Shown: positions 32,827 to 42,665, numbered from the stretch's first letter. The stretch: DNA of 64,000 nucleotides from Collinsella sp. WCA1-178-WT-3 (M1) (GCF_009696325.1 NZ_VUME01000004.1:100534-164533); one strand, 5' to 3'. A program made the numbers and translations. The notes: generated by a model from the sequence alone, not told the origin.

Positions 32827-35800
32827 ATGGGTAAGTACACGAGGGGTCTCTTGGCGGTGATGCTGGCCGTAGTGCTGGTATTGCCGGCTGCGGCATTTGC
32901 CATGCTGCCCGAGGCCAACGCCAGGTCCAGCACCGGAATGGACGGACCGACCATGACCGGAAAAACGGTCGACGACCCCGACACGAGCGGTCGCTGGGAA
33001 ATCTGGGCGGCTGGCCATAGCGGCAATAAAGTATCGACCCAACACGTCGGCCGAATCTGGACCGACAAGACGGTCAAGGCAACCGATGAAAACGAAGAGT
33101 CGGATTTTCTGACTACACTTTCAGCGATGTCCTCGACGTCTAATTCAACCGTGACGGTTACCACACCGCTTGATATCGTGATGGTGCTGGACGCTTCTGG
33201 CTCGATGGATTACACCATGGGCGGCGGAGATCCCACCAAGCCCAAGCGCATCGATGCGTTGGAGAGCGCTGCCAGCAGCTTCATCGACACCATTGCCAAA
33301 CAAAACGAGGGCATCGAGGGCGTGGATAGGCAGCATAAGGTTGCTATCGTTAAGTTTGCGGGCAAGAAGTCCAAAAAAATCGGCAACGATACGTATCGTG
33401 ACGGAGGACACACCTACAATTACACACAGGTTATGAAAGACTTGACCGATTGCTCCGGCGGCAACGTGAAAGCTCTTAAGGATAGGATTGCCGAGATTGA
33501 ACCCGACGGCGCCACGCGTGCCGACTATGGTCTAGAACTGGCCGAGGGCATCACTTCTGGTCGCGCGGGCGCCAAGAAGATTGTTGTGTTCTTTACCGAC
33601 GGCACGCCGACAAGCTTCAGCGAGTTCAATCCGGATGTCGCCAATGCTGGCGTGGCGGCTGCCAAGAACATGAAGGACAGCAAGGCCACCGTTTATACTA
33701 TCGGCATCTTTGATGGCGCGGATCCCAGCGCTGGTATCCAGGATTCGGGAAAAAGCCAAAAAGAGAACAAGTTCATGCAGGCCGTTTCGAGCAACTACCC
33801 CAATGCCACGGCATGGGATACTCATGGTGCACGCGCGGAAAACTCCGACTACTACAAGTCGGCGACCAATGCCGAAGAGCTCAAGAAGGTCTTCGACGAC
33901 ATCTCACAGGCCATTACGTCGGAGGCGCCTTATCCGACCGAAATTGATAAGGGCTACGACGCGACCAAGTCCGGTTACATCACGTTTACCGATGAGCTGG
34001 GCGACTTTATGCAGGTTGACGGATTTACCGAAGTCGTCATTAACGGCACGCCGTTTACCAAGGCGAGCAAGACGGTCAATAAAGAAACCAATACCGACAC
34101 CTACGAGTTCACCGGCAAGGCAAAAGACCTGCTCATCACCGTGCAGCGCGCCGGCGATGACAATCCCCAGAAGGGCGATATCGTAACGGTCAATATTCCT
34201 GCGTCGTTGATTCCGCTGAGTCACTTTAAGACCGTAGACGGCAAGCTTTCGGTCGACAACGTTAAGCCCATCCAGGTGAAGTATGCTTCGAGCGTGAAGA
34301 GTGTTGCGCTCGACAACCTATTTACGCCTGAGGAGGTCACGGGGCTCAAGGCTTACATCGAAAAGAATACGACCGTTGCCGACGATGGCACCAAGACCGT
34401 GAACTTCTACGCGAACAAGTGGGAGACCGGCGCGTTGGGTAATACGGTTGCGACCTTTGAGCCGGCCGACACCAACCGCTACTACTACTTCCAGAAACAG
34501 ACCCCAATTTACACGGACAAGGACTGCACGCAGCCTGCAAAGAATTCACTGGCAGATACCGGCACCTATTACTACAAGGATGAGTTTGAGGAGCAGGGCG
34601 AAAACGATGAGGCCAAGCCCGCCTCTGCCGTCATCGAGTTTATCGGCGGCGACGCTGCAAAGTTTGACGGCGCTATTGTTGCTGACGAGGACGGCAGCCT
34701 TTCGTTTAGCGTGGGAACCGCGCGCCTAGCCTTTATCGACGAGCTCCACACCACCAAGGAGAGTGTGGGCGGCAACAACACTGGTACCGCGACCGACGTT
34801 CTTAATCCCAAGTGGAACAACGTGTCCGCCAAGGCGACCGCGACGCATGTCAATTCCTACCTGGGCAACAACGGCAAGATCAGCTTTAACGTGACGCCGA
34901 CAACGGTGGATACCAAGGCCAGCTTTGGCCTGACCAAGGTGCTCGAGGGCCGCGATTGGACGGATGCGGACGAGTTTAAGTTTGAACTCTCCGCAACGTC
35001 CGAGAATGACGCCCCGATGCCCGCACACGCGACCGCGACCGTGACCAATGACGACCTAGACGACAATGGCAAGGCAGCTATCGACTTCGGCGAGATCACC
35101 TGCAACAAGCCGGGCGAGTACACCTATGAGGTCCGCGAGGTCAAGGGCGGCGTCGGTGGCATCACCTACAGCGAGAACGTTGCCACGTTCAAGGTGACCG
35201 TGGCGGTTAAGGCCACGGGTGGGCTTAAGGCTGACGTTGAAAAGATCTCGGGCGAGACCGAGTTCAAGAACACCTATAGCGCCAAGACGGAAACCCCGCT
35301 GACTCTTGAGGCAACCAAGACGCTCACGGGGCGCCCGATGGCCGATGACGAATTTAAGTTTGCGCTGAGCTATGCGGGGCACGACGAGGTTCTGCTGGAT
35401 GCAACCAACAAGGGTGGCAAGGTTGAGTTCGGGCCGCTGACGTACACGACCGAGTCGCTTGCCAAGCTGGTCGAGGAGGGCAAGGCGTCGGTTAATGCTA
35501 GCTCCGACAAGCCCACGTGGACCATTCGCTACATTGCTGCCGAGCAGACCGGCAAACTGCCTACGGGCGTGAGCGCCACCGTGTCGGCAATTGACGCATG
35601 TGTAACCGTTGTCGACAACGGCGATGGTACCCTGACGGCGACGGCTGTCTACGGCGATGCCGGCAACGAGTTTGTGAACACCTACACTGCCGCGCCTGTC
35701 GAGGCATCGCTTGTGGGCAAGAAGAATCTGCAGGTTCCTGATGGCTTGACCCCGGCTGACATTGCCGGCAAGTTCACCTTTACCGTGACCGGTGAAGAGG

Positions 35801-38800
35801 GCGCACCCATGCCCGCGAACGCGAGCGTGACCAATGATGCCAAGGGCAAGGTCGACTTTGGCAAGATCACCTTTACGCTCGACGACCTTAACAAGGCTCT
35901 GGGCGAGAAGCCCGAGAAGCGCGAGCACACCTTTACCTACACCGTGACCGAGTCCGGTGAGGTCGCTGGCGTGACCAACGACGCCGAGACTTCGCGTACG
36001 GTTTCCTTCACCGTGACTGATGACGGCGAGGGTACTCTGAGGGTGTCCCGCAAGTCGGACGGCGATGCGGCATTTACGTTCACCAATACCTATAGCGTGA
36101 CGCCCGTCGAGAAAAGCGTCACCGACCAGATCACCGCGACCAAGGTCCTGGACGGCCGCGGCCTCAAGGCTGGCGAGTTTAGATTCGAGCTCGTCGAGGG
36201 CGAGGGCGAGGACGCCAAGGTCGTCGCCACCGGCACCAACAATGCCGAAGGCAAGATCACGATGAACGCCGTGAAGTACGACAAGTCCGGCAAGCACACC
36301 TACACACTGCGCGAGGTCAACGGCGGAACCACCAGCAAGGGCGTCACGTACAGCGGCGCCAAGTACACCGTTGAGACCACCATCACCGACAACGGCGACG
36401 GTACCCTCAAGGCCGAGCATGTCCTGAAGGACGACGTCAAGGCTGCAACTTTCGAGAACGCTTACAGCGTGACCCCGCTCGACACAGAGCTCGACTTTGG
36501 CCTGAGCAAGGCCATCGACGGTCGCGACTGGACGGATGCAGACAAGTTCAGCTTTACCATCACGGCCTCCGAGGGCACCCCACTGCCCGACCCGGCAACC
36601 GTAACCGTGACCAAGCAGGATGCTGACAACGAAGGCATCGCCGCCATCAAGTTCGGCAAGATCCACTACACGGCTGCCGGAACCTACAAGTACGAGATCC
36701 GCGAGAACGCGGGCAGCGCGGTCGGTATGACGTATGACGCGCATGTCGCAACCGCCGAAGTGACCGTGACCGAGAACGGCGACGGCACCCTGACCTCCAA
36801 CGTCACCACGAAGGAAAGCGGCCGCTTCACCAACACGTACCGTACTGAGCTCGATTACGCCGCGGCCGGCGGCCTCAAGCTCAGCAAGACCCTCTCCGGA
36901 CGTCCCATGACCGAGGGTCAGTTCACCTTTACCGTGACGCCCGCCGACGAGGCTTCGGCCATCGCGCTCGGCCTGCACGAGGGCGCCAACGTGTACAAGT
37001 CCCCTGCAACGGCAGAGGCAACGGTTGGTCTGATCGACATCCTGGCTGGCCATGAGGTCAAGTTTACGCAGGCTGACGCGGGCAAGACCTTTACATACAC
37101 CGTTGCCGAGAAGAACGATGGCCAGCCCGGTTACACCTACGACGAGGCTGTGCGCACCGTGACGATCGCTATCGCCGACGATGGCGCTGGTACGCTCACC
37201 GCTACGACGACCGTTTCCGGCGGACCCGAGGGCACGCATGCGACGGTCTACAAGAGTGGCGAGAACAAGGTCGAGAGCGCCGTGGTCCCGTTCGCCAACA
37301 GCTACCACGCATCGACCGATAACCCGGGCGGCGAGCTTGCGCAGATTGTCGCCACCAAGACCCTGACCGGTCGTCCGATGGCCGACGGCGAGTTCTGCTT
37401 CGGTATTGCCTATGCAGGTGAGACGGAAGCCATCAACGGCACTACGGCGTGGAACGTTAACGGCCAGGTGAGCTTTGGCACGCTGCATTACACGACTGAG
37501 ATGCTCGCCGATTTGGTGAGCGCCGGACGCGCCATCCGTACCGACACGGACGCCAAGCTTGCGTGGACTATCAACTACACGGCGTTTGAGTACACGTCCC
37601 CGCTCGCAGCAAAGGGTATTACTGCCGCGAAGTCGAGCTTTAGCTTTAAGGTCATCGTCGTCGACAACGGCGACGGCACTCTGACGGCGAAGCCTGACTA
37701 CGGTGGCACCGAGCCCGTGTTCGAGAACGTCTATGGCGCCGAGGCCGTCGATGCCGCACTTGCCGGCGCCAAGAAGCTCCAGGCTGCCGAGGGCCTGACC
37801 CCGGCCGATATCACGGGTAAGTTCACCTTTACCGTGACCGCCGATGAGGCGGGCGCCCCGATGCCCGAGCGCACGGCCGCAACCAACGACGCGGCCGGCA
37901 ACGTGGACTTTGGCAAGATCCACTTTACGCTCGAGGACCTCAACCGCGCCTTGGGCGTGACGGATGATGCGACCGATAAGGCCGAGGCAGACGAAGCTGA
38001 CGAAGCCGAGGCCGACGAGGCAGAGGCTGAAGAGGCCGACGTCGACGCTGATGCCAATGCCGACGAGTCCGGCGGCGAGTCCGTGCCCGCAGCCCCCACC
38101 GCCCCGCGCTCGCACACCTTTACCTACACGGTGACCGAGTCCGGTAGCGCCCCTGGCGTGACTAACGACGCCAATGCCACGCGTAAGGTTTCCTACACCG
38201 TGACTGACGACGGTGCCGGACATCTGAAGGTCGTGCGCGAGGGTGACGACGGCGCTGCCTTCACGTTCACCAACACCTACAGCGTGACGCCTACCGATTC
38301 TGTGGTGACCGATCAGGTCAAGACGGTCAAGCGCCTGACCGGACGCGACCTTGCAGCAGGCGAGTTCACGTTTGAGCTGCTCGAGGACGGCGTGGTTGTC
38401 GCGACCGGCACCAACGACGCCAATGGCACCGTCGCGCTGAGCCCGATCCGCTACGAGGCACCTGGCGCGCACACGTACATGCTGCGCGAGGCTTGCCCCA
38501 ACGCGCTCGGCCTGTACAAGGGCGTCACCTATGACGGCACGACCTACACCGTCGTGACCACCGTCTCCGACAACGGCGACGGCACGCTGACCGCGACGCA
38601 CAAGCTCGAGGGAACTACTGAGTCGGCTGGCTTTACCAACAAGTATCATGCCATGCCCACGCAGGTCTCCATCGGTGCCATCAAGGTGCTCGAGGGACGC
38701 GAGCTCAAGAAGGACGAGTTTAGCTTTAAGCTCTTTGGCGAGGACATTGAGTCTACGGTCACCAACGATGCCGATGGCAAGATCAACTTCGACAAGTTCG

Positions 38801-39180
38801 AGTACGACGAGCCCGGTACGTACGTCTACACCATCAGCGAGGTCAAGGGCGACGAGGCCGGTATGACCTATGACAAGTCCGTCTTTACCGCGACCGTCAA
38901 CGTGGCCGATGACGGCGAGGGCAACCTCAAGGCGAATGTCGCCTTTACCAAGGGCGACAAGAGCGTCGAGGGCATCGTGTTCAACAACACGTACAAGAAG
39001 CCCGAGACGCCCGTGCCGACGCCCGATCCCGGCACGCCCAAGACCGTGACGAACATCGTCAAGACGGTCAAGGGTTTCCTGCCCACCACGGGTGACCAGC
39101 AGACCGCCGCACTGCTCATGGCATTTGTTATCGCCATAGCCGGCGTCGGAGCCCTGGTCTGGGGTATCCGTAAACGCTAG
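32827..39180 (+). CDS. Giant LPXTG-anchored adhesin/pilin-like surface protein with vWA and ten isopeptide domains
   Basis: The 2117-residue protein starts with a signal peptide (GLLAVMLAVVLVLPAAAFA). A vWA domain follows from about residue 115 to 365, with MIDAS DASGSMD at about 122 and FFTDGTPTSF. A less clear region spans about 370-690. Ten domains of the FctA/Spy0128-like pilin isopeptide type begin near 696, 823, 957, 1098, 1219, 1345, 1503, 1640, 1825 and 1945. Each opens with a TK.L.GR-like strand supplying Lys and closes with F.NTY supplying Asn. The C-terminus has LPTTG at 2085-2089, a membrane span and GIRKR, the sortase signal. Domains 2-4 and 7-9 resemble each other in order, implying block duplication. 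No sortase gene is nearby. Host-matrix binding via vWA is a family inference. Confidence 0.93.
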   Translation: MGKYTRGLLAVMLAVVLVLPAAAFAMLPEANARSSTGMDGPTMTGKTVDDPDTSGRWEIWAAGHSGNKVSTQHVGRIWTDKTVKATDENEESDFLTTLSAMSSTSNSTVTVTTPLDIVMVLDASGSMDYTMGGGDPTKPKRIDALESAASSFIDTIAKQNEGIEGVDRQHKVAIVKFAGKKSKKIGNDTYRDGGHTYNYTQVMKDLTDCSGGNVKALKDRIAEIEPDGATRADYGLELAEGITSGRAGAKKIVVFFTDGTPTSFSEFNPDVANAGVAAAKNMKDSKATVYTIGIFDGADPSAGIQDSGKSQKENKFMQAVSSNYPNATAWDTHGARAENSDYYKSATNAEELKKVFDDISQAITSEAPYPTEIDKGYDATKSGYITFTDELGDFMQVDGFTEVVINGTPFTKASKTVNKETNTDTYEFTGKAKDLLITVQRAGDDNPQKGDIVTVNIPASLIPLSHFKTVDGKLSVDNVKPIQVKYASSVKSVALDNLFTPEEVTGLKAYIEKNTTVADDGTKTVNFYANKWETGALGNTVATFEPADTNRYYYFQKQTPIYTDKDCTQPAKNSLADTGTYYYKDEFEEQGENDEAKPASAVIEFIGGDAAKFDGAIVADEDGSLSFSVGTARLAFIDELHTTKESVGGNNTGTATDVLNPKWNNVSAKATATHVNSYLGNNGKISFNVTPTTVDTKASFGLTKVLEGRDWTDADEFKFELSATSENDAPMPAHATATVTNDDLDDNGKAAIDFGEITCNKPGEYTYEVREVKGGVGGITYSENVATFKVTVAVKATGGLKADVEKISGETEFKNTYSAKTETPLTLEATKTLTGRPMADDEFKFALSYAGHDEVLLDATNKGGKVEFGPLTYTTESLAKLVEEGKASVNASSDKPTWTIRYIAAEQTGKLPTGVSATVSAIDACVTVVDNGDGTLTATAVYGDAGNEFVNTYTAAPVEASLVGKKNLQVPDGLTPADIAGKFTFTVTGEEGAPMPANASVTNDAKGKVDFGKITFTLDDLNKALGEKPEKREHTFTYTVTESGEVAGVTNDAETSRTVSFTVTDDGEGTLRVSRKSDGDAAFTFTNTYSVTPVEKSVTDQITATKVLDGRGLKAGEFRFELVEGEGEDAKVVATGTNNAEGKITMNAVKYDKSGKHTYTLREVNGGTTSKGVTYSGAKYTVETTITDNGDGTLKAEHVLKDDVKAATFENAYSVTPLDTELDFGLSKAIDGRDWTDADKFSFTITASEGTPLPDPATVTVTKQDADNEGIAAIKFGKIHYTAAGTYKYEIRENAGSAVGMTYDAHVATAEVTVTENGDGTLTSNVTTKESGRFTNTYRTELDYAAAGGLKLSKTLSGRPMTEGQFTFTVTPADEASAIALGLHEGANVYKSPATAEATVGLIDILAGHEVKFTQADAGKTFTYTVAEKNDGQPGYTYDEAVRTVTIAIADDGAGTLTATTTVSGGPEGTHATVYKSGENKVESAVVPFANSYHASTDNPGGELAQIVATKTLTGRPMADGEFCFGIAYAGETEAINGTTAWNVNGQVSFGTLHYTTEMLADLVSAGRAIRTDTDAKLAWTINYTAFEYTSPLAAKGITAAKSSFSFKVIVVDNGDGTLTAKPDYGGTEPVFENVYGAEAVDAALAGAKKLQAAEGLTPADITGKFTFTVTADEAGAPMPERTAATNDAAGNVDFGKIHFTLEDLNRALGVTDDATDKAEADEADEAEADEAEAEEADVDADANADESGGESVPAAPTAPRSHTFTYTVTESGSAPGVTNDANATRKVSYTVTDDGAGHLKVVREGDDGAAFTFTNTYSVTPTDSVVTDQVKTVKRLTGRDLAAGEFTFELLEDGVVVATGTNDANGTVALSPIRYEAPGAHTYMLREACPNALGLYKGVTYDGTTYTVVTTVSDNGDGTLTATHKLEGTTESAGFTNKYHAMPTQVSIGAIKVLEGRELKKDEFSFKLFGEDIESTVTNDADGKINFDKFEYDEPGTYVYTISEVKGDEAGMTYDKSVFTATVNVADDGEGNLKANVAFTKGDKSVEGIVFNNTYKKPETPVPTPDPGTPKTVTNIVKTVKGFLPTTGDQQTAALLMAFVIAIAGVGALVWGIRKR

Positions 39181-39262
39181 GCACGCTGGCGGCGCCCGGG
39201 GCCAAAAGGCCCCGGGCGGCCGGCGGGGAGCCAGAACATAGCCCCACCCCCCCCCACCCCCA

Positions 39263-39304
39263 GCCGCCACGGAGGCATCTCCCTCCTCCGTGGCGGCGCT
39301 TTTG
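39263..39304 (+). terminator. Terminator of the adhesin gene
   Basis: GCCGCCACGGAGG pairs perfectly with CCTCCGTGGCGGC; CTTTTG follows. Confidence 0.85.
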
Positions 39305-39324
39305 TGCGTAGGCGAGGAGGGCTC

Positions 39325-39483
39325 GCCACGAAACCGACCCATCTACTACGTTTAGTCCCTTACCCCCAACCATGTCAAAAAACGCGAAAACAAAACCGCA
39401 GGTAGAACGCCTGCGGTTTTGCTCAAAACGAAGGTATGGTCAGGGGTATCGAGTTAAACGTAGTAGATGGGCCGATTTCGTGG
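39325..39483. repeat. Palindromic element family B, copy 2
   Basis: Arms containing CCCATCTACTACGTTTA (39325-39354) and the inverse (39455-39483) flank an AAAACCGCAGG...CCTGCGGTTTT hairpin. Arms agree with copy 1 at 10282-10441 except for a few bases. Confidence 0.85.
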
Positions 39484-39573
39484 AGCGGTTCCGGCTGATC
39501 CCTTGGGGACGGAGGAAAACGGATCATTTTTGGCTTGAAGCGGCTTTCGGAGACACCTGACGTGGCCGCTCGG

Positions 39574-39735
39574 ACAAAACTAGGCCGGTTTACGGGGCTG
39601 AGTCACGAGTCCCCAACCATGCTGATATTCGTGAAAATAAAACCGCAGGTAGACGAGCTGTCATTTTACAGAAAACGCGGGTATGGATGGGGGTCCTGAG
39701 TTTGGCCCCGTAAACCGGCATAGTTTTGAAATGGC
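39574..39735. repeat. Palindromic element family A, copy 2
   Basis: GGCCGGTTTACGGGGCT near 39583 and inverted GCCCCGTAAACCGGC near 39705 define the arms. The right arm extends through ATAGTTTTGAAATGGC as in copy 1. Confidence 0.8.
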
Positions 39736-39788
39736 ATTAAATCGGTAGCAGACATTTTGTTATGTCGGGGCGGTCGGTCTTCGGGCAA

Positions 39789-40418
39789 CTACCCTCGCAG
39801 GTAGGCGATGGCGATTTGGGTGCGGTTGCGCAGGCCCATTTTGGCCAGGATTGAGCTGATGCGGTTTCGCACGGTGCCTTCGCCCATATAGGCGGTGGCG
39901 GCAATCTCCTTGTTATCGAGGCCGCGGGCAATGAGCTCGGCGACCTCGAACTCGCGGTCGGTCAGGCTGACGAAGGCCGCGGGCCGGCGGGTCGTGCCCA
40001 CCTCGACGCCCGCCCCATCAAAGTTGATATCCTCGATCGCCTTACCCTCGAGCACGCGTTTACCGTCCATGACCTGGGCCAACGCCGGCGGGATGGCGGC
40101 GACATCGGTTTTGATCAGGTAGCCGCGGGCACCTAGTTTGAGCGCCGACACAATGTACTCGTCATCCGAGAATGTCGTCAGAAACACCACGCGCGCCGCA
40201 GGGTCGCGCTCAAGGATCTCGCGGGCCGCCGAAAGCCCGTCGCGCCCCGGCATCTGGATGTCGAGCAGTGCGATATCGGGTGCGTGTTCGGCATAGAGTG
40301 AAACCGCATCGTTGCCGTTGGCACCGGTACCCACCACTTCGATCTGCGGCTGGGCGCCCAGGATTATCTTGAGCGAATCGACCACCAAGCGGTCGTCGTC
40401 GACAACGATGAGCCTCAT
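39789..40418 (-). CDS. NarL/LuxR-family response regulator
   Basis: The 209-residue protein has a receiver domain with the acidic pocket DDD (7-9), the phospho-acceptor Asp 53 in LLDIQMPGRDG, the Thr of LTTFSDDEY and the Lys of IKTDV. A LuxR-type HTH follows (LTDREFEVAELIARGLDNKE, then EGTVRNRISSILAKMGLRNR). It pairs with the overlapping histidine kinase upstream. The divergent ABC operon is the likely target, since kinase/regulator pairs of this type frequently control adjacent drug or peptide exporters; that is inferred from position. Confidence 0.94.
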   Translation of the reverse strand: MRLIVVDDDRLVVDSLKIILGAQPQIEVVGTGANGNDAVSLYAEHAPDIALLDIQMPGRDGLSAAREILERDPAARVVFLTTFSDDEYIVSALKLGARGYLIKTDVAAIPPALAQVMDGKRVLEGKAIEDINFDGAGVEVGTTRRPAAFVSLTDREFEVAELIARGLDNKEIAATAYMGEGTVRNRISSILAKMGLRNRTQIAIAYLRG

Positions 40419-41560
40419 CGGCCCTCATCTCCTTGCTGTTTAGGAACGGTGGCAAACACACGCCAGCCGCCGGCGCCGGCGCGCGGGCCGGCGGTGAAGG
40501 TGCCGCCAAGCGCCTCGACGCGCTCGCGCATGGAGCCGAGCCCCATGCCCTCTGCGGTGCCGCGGCTGCTTGCTTGGACCCCGCCCGCGCCATCGTCGGT
40601 AACGATGAGCTGGTAAAACGACGGATGCTCCATGCATCGTACGGTGACAGTATGGGCGCAAGCATGGCGTATGGCGTTGGAAAGCGCCTCGCGCAGGACC
40701 GCCGTAAAGCAGTTGGCGACATTTGCGGGCGCATGCTCGGCCAAAACCTCAAGTTCAATCTGCGGCCCGCCATCTGAGCGCGCGCCCTCCACGATGCGCT
40801 CGAGCTGTACGGAGAGATTCGCCGCGTTGTCGTTGAGCGCGTGGACGCTCGAGCGCACGAGCTGAAGCGCTTCGTCCACGGTGCGCTTGACGTCAGCGAA
40901 GTCGGCGGCGACGCCGGGCTCGTTGGCGTGGACCACGCGTAGGGCCTCGGTTTGCAGCGAGGCGCGCGTGAGCTGGTGTCCCACGTTATCGTGGATCTCG
41001 CGTGCGATGCGGGCGCGCTCGGCGAGCGTTGCGAGCTCGACCTCGTAGTCCTGGCGGTCGGCAAGGTCGCGGTTGCGCGCCTCGAGCGCGAGGGCTCGCT
41101 CCTGCAGCTCGTCGCGGGTGCGACGCATGCGCTCCTGCTCGCGCTCCAGCTGAGCGGTGCGCAGAGACAGCAAGGTGGCGGCGACTGAAAGGATGGCGGT
41201 CAACAGCAGCGCACGGGTGGGAAGCGCGCCGGCGTGGGCATATGCGACGAGTGCGCAGACAAAGATGGCGCCGGCGCCCAGCGCGACCCAGGCGTGCTCA
41301 CGGCGCACGTATCGCGCGATGTCATAGAGGGCGAGGGGCGCAAACGGCACAAACGGCGGCACAAAGACGGTCACCATAATGTAAGCGTAGCTCGCGGCCT
41401 CACCGGCGCGGCGGGCACGTTCGCCTTGCGCAATTTCCGTAAGCGAGGCGACTGCGACGCCAAGACAAAACGCCGCGACCAAGCAAGCATCCACAGCAAG
41501 GCCCAGAGCGGCCGCGATACAGCACGCCAGCACGATCGATTTGTCGAATAGCCTGTTCAT
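40415..41560 (-). CDS. NarX/DesK-type sensor histidine kinase
   Basis: I start at ATG 41560 (MNRLFDKSIVLACC), giving 381 residues; upstream codons of the open frame are not family-like. There are about four to five membrane segments in the first 130 residues without an obvious extracellular domain, then a coiled coil (about 132-175) and a HisKA_3 box with His 190 in ARIAREIHDNVGHQL. The ATPase domain has EALSNAIRHA (N box), TDDGAGG and GMGLGSMRERVEALGG. It overlaps the response regulator by 4 bases. A TACAAT box lies only 6 bases before the ATG, suggesting a leaderless message. Confidence 0.92.
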   Translation of the reverse strand: MNRLFDKSIVLACCIAAALGLAVDACLVAAFCLGVAVASLTEIAQGERARRAGEAASYAYIMVTVFVPPFVPFAPLALYDIARYVRREHAWVALGAGAIFVCALVAYAHAGALPTRALLLTAILSVAATLLSLRTAQLEREQERMRRTRDELQERALALEARNRDLADRQDYEVELATLAERARIAREIHDNVGHQLTRASLQTEALRVVHANEPGVAADFADVKRTVDEALQLVRSSVHALNDNAANLSVQLERIVEGARSDGGPQIELEVLAEHAPANVANCFTAVLREALSNAIRHACAHTVTVRCMEHPSFYQLIVTDDGAGGVQASSRGTAEGMGLGSMRERVEALGGTFTAGPRAGAGGWRVFATVPKQQGDEGR

Positions 41561-41566
41561 ACGGGT

Positions 41567-41572
41567 ATTGTA
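41567..41572 (-). promoter_or_regulatory. Candidate -10 box of a leaderless kinase transcript
   Basis: Minus-strand TACAAT ends 6 bases before the ATG at 41560, so transcription would start at or next to the start codon. No Shine-Dalgarno is visible. Confidence 0.4.
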
Positions 41573-41726
41573 CGCGATGGTGCGCGCGACGATTGCTCGG
41601 GCGCCGCAACCGTGACATTCCTCCCGCCCGCCCCCGCCGCACTCGTGACAAAGCTCACTGGCGCGCGCTGGCGGCTCCTGCGATGATGCAATCGTACCGG
41701 GCCGCAATCAACGGAAGAGCCGCCTC

Positions 41727-42665
41727 ATGACAGACATCGTCCACGTCGAAAACCTCGTCAAGCGCTACGACGATCTTATCGCGCTCGACCACTTTAACCT
41801 GAACATCGCCCCCGGCGAGATCTTTGGCCTGCTCGGCCCCAACGGATCGGGCAAGACTACGTCCATCAACTGCATTCTGCAGCTGCTTGCCTACGACAAG
41901 GGCGCCATCGAGTTGTTCGGCGAGCCCATGACGCCCGCCCGCTACGACCTCAAGCGCCGCATCGGCGTGGTGCCGCAGCAGGTGGCGGTGTTCGACGAGC
42001 TCACGGTGCGCGAGAACATCGACTATTTCTGCAGCCTCTACGTCAACGACCGCAAGCGCCGTCGCGCGCTGGTCGACGAGGCCATCGACTTTGTCGGGCT
42101 GGGCGACTTTGCCAAGTTTCGCCCCGGCAAGCTCTCGGGCGGCCTGGCGCGTCGCCTCAACATCGCCTGCGGTATCGCGCACAAGCCCGAGCTCATCTTC
42201 TTCGACGAACCCACGGTGGCCGTCGACCCGCAGAGCCGCAACGCCATCCTGGAGGGCATCTGCCGCCTGCGCGACGAGGGCGCCACGGTGGTGTATACCA
42301 GCCATTACATGGAGGAAGTCGAGCAGATCTGCAGCCGCATCATGATCATGGACGGCGGGCGCGTGCTGGCGCAGGGCACCAACGACGAGCTCAAGCGCAT
42401 GATTCAGATGGGCGAGCGCGTGACCGTCGAGGTCGGTGCCGTCGAGCTCGCCACAGTCGAGCGGCTGCGCGCCCTCGAGCACGTGCTTTCGGTTGAGCTT
42501 TCCGGCGGCGAGCTCATCTGCACCTGCGAAGCGAGCCCGCACAATCTGGTCGACATCCTCGACACGCTGCGCGCCGCCGACGTTGCGCTCGGCCGCGTGT
42601 GGAGCGAGCCGCCGACCCTCAACGACGTGTTCCTCGAGATCACCGGCCGCGAGCTGCGCGACTAG
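41727..42665 (+). CDS. ABC transporter ATP-binding protein
   Basis: The 312-residue protein has a complete ABC domain: Walker A GPNGSGKTT near residue 37, Q-loop VPQQVAVFDE, signature LSGGLARRLNIA, Walker B ELIFFDEPTVAVD and switch His in YTSHYMEEVEQ. The extra C-terminal 80 residues resemble the regulatory tail of drug and antibiotic exporters (DrrA/CcmA type). Two permease genes follow in the same operon, the first after 9 bases. The promoter region (41561-41726) is shared with the divergent kinase and contains two CGTGACA motifs 33 bases apart. Confidence 0.94.
   Translation: MTDIVHVENLVKRYDDLIALDHFNLNIAPGEIFGLLGPNGSGKTTSINCILQLLAYDKGAIELFGEPMTPARYDLKRRIGVVPQQVAVFDELTVRENIDYFCSLYVNDRKRRRALVDEAIDFVGLGDFAKFRPGKLSGGLARRLNIACGIAHKPELIFFDEPTVAVDPQSRNAILEGICRLRDEGATVVYTSHYMEEVEQICSRIMIMDGGRVLAQGTNDELKRMIQMGERVTVEVGAVELATVERLRALEHVLSVELSGGELICTCEASPHNLVDILDTLRAADVALGRVWSEPPTLNDVFLEITGRELRD

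Larger units (their letters stand above)
39181..39788. other. Repeat-filled convergent region
   Basis: These 608 bases hold a terminator, a family B palindromic element, a linking segment and a family A element, and no gene. The order B-link-A is the inverse of A-link-B at 10019-10441. Confidence 0.7.

Noticed and set aside
39241..39262. Poly-C tract after the adhesin gene as a phase-variation switch
   Set aside because: It lies downstream of the stop codon and before the terminator, so slippage would not change any reading frame.
35056..39342. Very long antisense open frames, for example 1428 codons opposite the adhesin and 748 codons opposite the flavin oxidoreductase
   Set aside because: They are codon-mirror artefacts of high-GC genes: low-complexity translations, no ribosome sites, no family motifs, while the opposite strand has complete recognisable proteins.
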